From: Moraxellaceae bacterium
GTDB taxonomy: Bacteria > Pseudomonadota > Gammaproteobacteria > Pseudomonadales > Moraxellaceae
Assembly: GCA_014378805.1 (NCBI GenBank)
Contig: JACMMY010000290.1
Span: 1-14,225 of the forward strand
DNA: 14,225 bases
Direction of reading: 5' to 3'
The translations under genes and the position numbers were made by a program. Every line of letters starts with the position of its first letter. The first letter of the stretch is position 1. The notes below the pieces were generated by a model. The model saw only the letters and a list, made by a program, of their open reading frames with translations, did not search any database and was not told the origin of the DNA. Below, piece by piece: positions 10,300 through 14,225 of this stretch.

Positions 10300-10784
10300 T
10301 AAAACGGTAGATCATCATCTAAATCATTCGCTGAATAGCTGCTTTGAGTTGATGCTGGCGCAGGAGCACTGGTTTGTGATCTTGCTGGTGTATTTTGGCT
10401 TGGTGTGTATTGTTCATAACCACCTTCGCTTTGACCACCGCCACCTTGACCTTTACTGTCGAGCATTTGCATCGAGTCACCGCGGACTTCGGTACTATAA
10501 CGCTCCACACCTTCTTTATCAGTCCACTTACGCGTACGCAAGCTGCCTTCGATATACACTTTGCTGCCTTTTTTGATATATTGCTGAGCAATTTCACCAA
10601 GACGATTATTCAGAACGATACGATGCCATTCTGTTTCTTCACGCGGTTCGCCAGTATTTTTATCTTTCCAGCTTTCACTAGTAGCAATCGAGAACTGAGT
10701 TACTGAACCACCATTTGGAAATGATTTCGTTTCAGGATCACGACCCAACGTACCGACTAGAATTACTTTATTTACACCACGCAT
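10299..10784 (-). CDS. ssb: Single-stranded DNA-binding protein (161 aa)
   Basis: SSB binds ssDNA as a tetramer in replication, recombination and repair and recruits partners through its C-terminal tip. The start at 10784 (MRGVNKVILVGTLGRDPETK) is the family start, with GAGGAAAG 6-8 nt upstream. The OB fold spans about residues 1-110 (WHRIVLNNRLGEIAQQY, KGSKVYIEGSLRTRKW), then a Gly/Gln/Ser-rich linker, then the canonical tip DLDDDLPF. The linker is shorter than I recall for Acinetobacter baumannii SSB. The gene follows the MFS gene by 71 bases on the same strand and may be cotranscribed with it. Confidence 0.97.
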   Translation of the reverse strand: MRGVNKVILVGTLGRDPETKSFPNGGSVTQFSIATSESWKDKNTGEPREETEWHRIVLNNRLGEIAQQYIKKGSKVYIEGSLRTRKWTDKEGVERYSTEVRGDSMQMLDSKGQGGGGQSEGGYEQYTPSQNTPARSQTSAPAPASTQSSYSANDLDDDLPF

Positions 10785-10804
10785 AGCGACTTTCCTCATT
10801 CGAT

Positions 10805-10820
10805 AACTTAATTTTAAGTT
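10805..10820. promoter_or_regulatory. Palindrome in the ssb upstream region
   Basis: AACTTAA (10805-10811) and TTAAGTT (10814-10820) are perfect inverted arms 20 bases upstream of the ssb start. It could be an operator or an mRNA hairpin; no LexA-type motif is evident. Confidence 0.35.
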
Positions 10821-10855
10821 CGGAAACTTTAAACCAGAAAAATTAAAAAAGCACT

Positions 10856-12229
10856 TTAAATTTGAATATTTTGACCTAGGAGATTTGACAGTTGCGCTCG
10901 CGTTGAAATATTCATTTTGGTTTTATCAATTTTTAAATACACGACATGTTGTTCAAGTAAAACCACGACATCCTCCACGCCATCAATATCCAACAAATCG
11001 ATCACCCATTCATTTCGACTCAGTGAATGGGCCGAGTAATCAGGCAGACGAACCGCTAAACTGGATAAATAGGGAGGAGAAATTAATTTAGATGCAACAA
11101 CTAACCAAATACATGCCACGCCTGCAAGAATCGCCCAACTCACTTGTGAATTAAGATGCGTTAATAACTGGCCGCCTAATACGCCACCAAAAAAAGCACC
11201 CAAAAACTGACTTGAGGCGTTCATTCCCATTGCCGTTGCCTTCGCAGCGACTGGCGCACGTTTAGCCAACCATGACGGTAATAATGCTTCCAAGGTATTA
11301 AAGGCAATGAAAAACAAACCAATTCCTACCAGTAATCCAATCCGATTCTGATCAAAGATCGTCAGAATAACGAGTGAAACCGCAATCAAGGCAACACCAC
11401 TGACAAAAATTCGGCGCATTCTGCGTTTGGCTTCTGCCACAATAATCGCAGGAATCGCTAAAATAAAACCGAATAACAATAACGGCAAATAAACCCAACC
11501 ATGTTCGGGTACAGGAATATGTGCATATTCGACCAGTTGACCTGGAATTAATACAAAAGCAGCTGTCATTAATAAATGTAAACTGAAAATCGAAAAATGG
11601 AGTCGATTTAAATCGGGAAGATTCAAAATTGAACGGAGTTGTTTTTTGATACCTAAAGGGTTTTGAGTTAATGCGCGGATTGGCGTTGGTACGATAAGCA
11701 ATAAACCCATGGCTAATATGCCAGCAATCGAGGTCAACCAAAACAAACCCGATAAACCGACTTTATGAGTTAATATGGGTCCGAGAGTAAATGCGATAAT
11801 AAAAGACAACGCGATGGTCATCCCCATGGCTGCCATGGCTTTTCCACGATGCTCTTCACGCGTGACATCGGCGAGCAAAGCCATCACCACTGCCGATACT
11901 GCACCTCCCCCCGCAATCGCACGACCGAGGATGACACCCCAAATCGACGTCGATGAGGCAGCGATCGCGCCGCCAATCGCAAAAATCAACAAGCCAATTA
12001 CAATCAATGGTTTTCGAGCTGTACGATCAGCGAATATGCTGACGGGAATTTGCAAAAGTGCCTGCGACAAGCCATAAATACCGATGGCTAGACCAATTAA
12101 TGCAGGCGTTGCTCCCGTATATGATTGTCCATAAATTGCAAAGACAGGCACAATCATAAACAGACCCAACATTCGCAAGGCAAAAATACTCCCTAGCGCG
12201 AAAGTTGCCCGTAACTCAGAGGAATTCAT
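10856..12229 (-). CDS. MFS transporter with C-terminal YAM-like domain (YajR family)
   Basis: This is a 12-helix major facilitator family protein, probably a proton-driven inner-membrane exporter of unknown substrate. The helix 2-3 loop motif A reads IFADRTARKPLIVIG, a variant of the classical D-R-x-G-R-R/K with Ala in place of Gly. Helix 4-5 contains LGRAIAGGGAVSAVVMALLAD. Residues about 390-457 form a soluble tail (LPDYSAHSLSRNEWVIDLLD ... EDVVVLLEQHVVYLKID) like the ferredoxin-fold YAM domain of E. coli YajR, and the total length (457) is similar. AGG lies 5 nt before the ATG. It is divergent from uvrA and upstream of ssb. The gene symbol is left blank because orthology is not proven. Confidence 0.88.
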   Translation of the reverse strand: MNSSELRATFALGSIFALRMLGLFMIVPVFAIYGQSYTGATPALIGLAIGIYGLSQALLQIPVSIFADRTARKPLIVIGLLIFAIGGAIAASSTSIWGVILGRAIAGGGAVSAVVMALLADVTREEHRGKAMAAMGMTIALSFIIAFTLGPILTHKVGLSGLFWLTSIAGILAMGLLLIVPTPIRALTQNPLGIKKQLRSILNLPDLNRLHFSIFSLHLLMTAAFVLIPGQLVEYAHIPVPEHGWVYLPLLLFGFILAIPAIIVAEAKRRMRRIFVSGVALIAVSLVILTIFDQNRIGLLVGIGLFFIAFNTLEALLPSWLAKRAPVAAKATAMGMNASSQFLGAFFGGVLGGQLLTHLNSQVSWAILAGVACIWLVVASKLISPPYLSSLAVRLPDYSAHSLSRNEWVIDLLDIDGVEDVVVLLEQHVVYLKIDKTKMNISTRAQLSNLLGQNIQI

Positions 12230-12261
12230 AAAAACCTAAAACGAAAGGGTGAAAATTTTAT

Positions 12262-12276
12262 GGCGTATTATACGCC
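12262..12276 (-). promoter_or_regulatory. Palindromic -10 region for the MFS gene
   Basis: GGCGTATTATACGCC is a perfect 15-bp palindrome about the central base. On the minus strand it contains a consensus -10, TATAAT (12272-12267), about 38-43 bases before the MFS start. No good -35 is seen at normal spacing. The palindrome may be an operator or simply a strong -10 context. Confidence 0.5.
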
Positions 12277-12352
12277 GATTCAATCTCATGCGATGACATC
12301 TCTATTTTATATGTGTTATTGCTGTAATGATTACTCACATTGCCCTTGTTTT

Positions 12353-12381
12353 ACGTCACAACTGCTTCATCTATCTATAAT
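12353..12381 (+). promoter_or_regulatory. Candidate uvrA promoter
   Basis: A consensus -10 TATAAT (12376-12381) faces uvrA, with a weak -35 ACGTCA (12353-12358) 17 bp upstream. Transcription from here would run through the hairpin repeat before reaching uvrA. No LexA box is visible, in keeping with the absence of a classical LexA in Acinetobacter (established knowledge). Confidence 0.4.
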
Positions 12382-12390
12382 GTCTGTTAG

Positions 12391-12503
12391 AGTCAATAGC
12401 AAAATCCTCCCCCGCGCAGTACTACCGCGCTCTCCTTTTTCTAAGGAGGGGGGAAAAGCTCCTCCCTTTGTAAAGGGAGGCTGGGAGGGATTTGCTTTTG
12501 ACT
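12391..12503. repeat. MITE/REP-like hairpin element in the uvrA leader
   Basis: The ends AGTCAATAGCAAAATCCTCCC minus its last base (12391-12410) and GGAGGGATTTGCTTTTGACT (12484-12503) are imperfect inverted repeats. Inside lie CTCC/GGAG and a perfect CTCCCTTT/AAAGGGAG hairpin (12462-12479). C- and G-rich palindromes of this kind with GGGAGGGATTT are typical dispersed intergenic repeats in many bacteria (recalled). It ends 67 bases before the uvrA start. Confidence 0.6.
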
Positions 12504-12570
12504 TTGACCAAGCGACAATCAAAACCTGCGTTCCGCCCCACGAGTAAACAAAAGTGATGAGTAATTAATA

Positions 12571-14225
12571 ATGAGTCAAAGTTATATCCGTATTCGTGGC
12601 GCACGCACGCATAACCTGAAAAACATTTCGCTCGATATTCCTCGCGATAAATTTGTCGTCATCACGGGTCTGTCAGGCTCTGGTAAATCCTCGTTAGCAT
12701 TCGATACGCTTTATGCGGAAGGTCAGCGTCGTTACGTTGAGAGTTTGTCGGCGTATGCGCGTCAATTCTTGTCGCAAATGGATAAACCCGAAGTCGATAG
12801 CATCGAAGGCTTGTCGCCTGCGATTGCGATTGAGCAAAAATCGACGAGCCATAATCCACGTTCGACCGTTGGTACCATCACTGAAATCTACGATTACTTG
12901 CGCCTGCTTTATGCGCGTGTTGGTACGCCGTATTGCCCAGAACATGATTTACCGATGGTTGCACAAACAGTCAGCCAAATGGTCGATAGCGTTAAAGCTA
13001 TGCCAGAAGGCACAGCGCTGATGCTGATGGCACCAGTCGTGCGTGATCGAAAAGGCGAACATGCGTTGTTGTTTGAACAACTGCGTGCGCAAGGTTTTGT
13101 CCGTGCGCGTGTCGATGGCGTGTTGGTTGATTTGGATGATGTTACTGATTTAGACAAAAAGAAAAAACATACCATTGAAGTGGTGATTGACCGCTTTAAA
13201 GTGCGCGAAGATTTGGGTAATCGTTTAGCTGAATCGTTTGAAACGACACTGCGTTTGGGTGATGGCTTGGCATTGCTGAGCTGGATGGATACGGCTGAGG
13301 ATGGCACCAAACATCCTGATCAAACCTTTTCATCACGCCATAGCTGCCCAACCTGTGATCGTGCAGTCGGTGATTTAGAACCGCGTTTATTCTCGTTCAA
13401 CAATCCTGCTGGCGCATGTACCGTTTGTGATGGTTTAGGTCATCGTAGTCATTTCACGGCTGAAAAGCTGATTCATAACCATGAATTGTCGCTGAATCAA
13501 GGTGCGATTCGCGGTTGGGATAAGCAACGTCCGTATTATTTTAGAATGCTGACGACGGTTGCTGAGCATTATCAGATTGATATGGATGCACCGTGGCAAA
13601 CACTCGATGAAACCAAGCAAGGCATTATCTTGCAGGGTTCTGGGCGCGATAAGATTGATTTTCATTACACCGATGAACGGGGTCGTAATCAAAAACGCAC
13701 AATGGTGTTTGAAGGCGTATTACCTTACTTAGAGCGTCGCTATAAAGAGACGGAAAGTAATTTAGTGCGTGATGAACTGGCACAATATTTATCCAATGCG
13801 CCGTGCGACGTTTGTGCGGGTTCACGTTTGAATGAAATTGCGCGCAATGTGAAAGTTGCCGACGTGGCGTTGCCTGAAATCGTGCAAAAATCGATTGGCG
13901 CAGCGGCACAGTATTATCAAGACTTACAACTTTCAGGCGCGAAAGGCGAAATCGCCGATAAGATTTTTAAAGAAATTCGGGAGCGCTTGCAGTTCTTGGT
14001 CAGTGTGGGTTTGAACTATTTAAGCCTTGCACGATCTGCGGATACGTTATCTGGCGGTGAAGCACAGCGGATTCGTTTGGCGTCGCAAATTGGCGCAGGC
14101 CTCATGGGTGTGATGTATGTGCTCGATGAGCCGTCGATTGGTTTGCATCAGCGTGATAATGAACGTCTGCTCGGCACATTAGTACGTTTACGTGATTTGG
14201 GTAATACCGTTCTTGTGGTTGAGCA
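12571..14225 (+). CDS. uvrA: UvrA, excinuclease ABC subunit A (5' part)
   Basis: UvrA is the damage-sensing ATPase of nucleotide excision repair and loads UvrB onto lesions. About 551 of roughly 940 residues are present; the frame is open to the window end. The start at 12571 gives the family N-terminus, IRIRGARTHNLKNI. Walker A is GLSGSGKSS (33-41). A zinc module has C259-x2-C262 and C283-x2-C286 (CPTCD ... CTVCDGLGH). The first signature is LSGGEAQRIRLASQIG (from 493) with Walker B VMYVLDEPSIGLHQRD. The second ATPase half is beyond the window. The ribosome-binding site is weak. It is transcribed divergently from the MFS gene. Confidence 0.98.
   Translation, partial: MSQSYIRIRGARTHNLKNISLDIPRDKFVVITGLSGSGKSSLAFDTLYAEGQRRYVESLSAYARQFLSQMDKPEVDSIEGLSPAIAIEQKSTSHNPRSTVGTITEIYDYLRLLYARVGTPYCPEHDLPMVAQTVSQMVDSVKAMPEGTALMLMAPVVRDRKGEHALLFEQLRAQGFVRARVDGVLVDLDDVTDLDKKKKHTIEVVIDRFKVREDLGNRLAESFETTLRLGDGLALLSWMDTAEDGTKHPDQTFSSRHSCPTCDRAVGDLEPRLFSFNNPAGACTVCDGLGHRSHFTAEKLIHNHELSLNQGAIRGWDKQRPYYFRMLTTVAEHYQIDMDAPWQTLDETKQGIILQGSGRDKIDFHYTDERGRNQKRTMVFEGVLPYLERRYKETESNLVRDELAQYLSNAPCDVCAGSRLNEIARNVKVADVALPEIVQKSIGAAAQYYQDLQLSGAKGEIADKIFKEIRERLQFLVSVGLNYLSLARSADTLSGGEAQRIRLASQIGAGLMGVMYVLDEPSIGLHQRDNERLLGTLVRLRDLGNTVLVVE

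Noticed and set aside
11352..12077. ORFs opposite or out of frame within the MFS gene
   Set aside because: These are shadows of a clearly assigned 12-helix transporter.
12230..12570. LexA/SOS box upstream of uvrA
   Set aside because: No CTGT-N8-ACAG-type motif was found, and Acinetobacter-type bacteria lack a classical LexA.
12260..12604. ORFs across the uvrA-MFS intergenic repeat
   Set aside because: They read through a palindromic repeat and promoter region and have low-complexity products; no ribosome-binding sites.
1..14225. CRISPR array or toxin-antitoxin pair
   Set aside because: No regularly spaced repeats were seen. The YdaS-like and RHH-like genes could suggest an antitoxin, but their position opposite cI fits phage regulators better and no toxin partner is recognisable.

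Overview
The window joins the early half of a temperate prophage (about 1-9,416) to host chromosome (about 9,600-14,225). The host genes hns, ssb, a YajR-type MFS transporter and uvrA, the moderate-to-low GC and the style of the phage accessory genes suggest Moraxellaceae, most likely Acinetobacter or a close relative. This assignment comes from gene content and recall, not from a search.

Immunity region (1-2,710). A LexA/CI-type repressor (1475-2200, +) faces a leftward operon headed by a Cro/YdaS-like HTH gene. Downstream of cro are a ribbon-helix-helix-like gene, small Cys-rich genes and the start of an HTH replication-type gene that leaves the window at base 1. Most of these genes overlap by ATGA or TGATG. 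Operator-like palindromes (consensus TTAGYATRCTAA) occur in two clusters: three between cI and cro, and two about 1.27 kb to the right. A 17-bp operator is identical, in inverted orientation, at a leftward promoter (1406-1434) and a rightward promoter (2677-2704). Both early promoters are therefore probably controlled by the same repressor. The layout resembles lambda in mirror image, with cro and replication to the left and an accessory/recombination operon to the right.

Rightward early operon (about 2,711-9,416). A leader of about 200 nt folds into five consecutive hairpins and carries an 11-codon ORF. It is followed by tiny overlapping genes, a phage ssDNA-binding-like protein ending in DEIPF, and a coiled-coil DUF1351-like protein. 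Two gene-free structured RNA stretches come next (5,638-5,898 and 6,097-6,305), then a chain of small uncharacterised genes, a zinc-finger/HNH-related gene, and an AlpA/Xis-like gene at the phage end. Seven intrinsic-terminator-like hairpins with U-runs lie within this co-directional unit. Either the operon is antiterminated or it is built of separately expressed modules. Two of these terminator-leader segments are a perfect 42-bp direct repeat flanking a two-gene cassette.

Phage end and host. Integrase-arm-like repeats lie at 9415-9480, and no integrase is present in the window. Beyond them are hns (-), ssb (-) and the MFS gene (-). uvrA is divergent (+) and cut by the window end. A hairpin-rich MITE/REP-like element of about 113 bp sits in the uvrA leader.

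The least explained features are the structured leader, the terminator-cassette architecture and the two structured intercistronic RNAs. No CRISPR array, tRNA or rRNA was seen.
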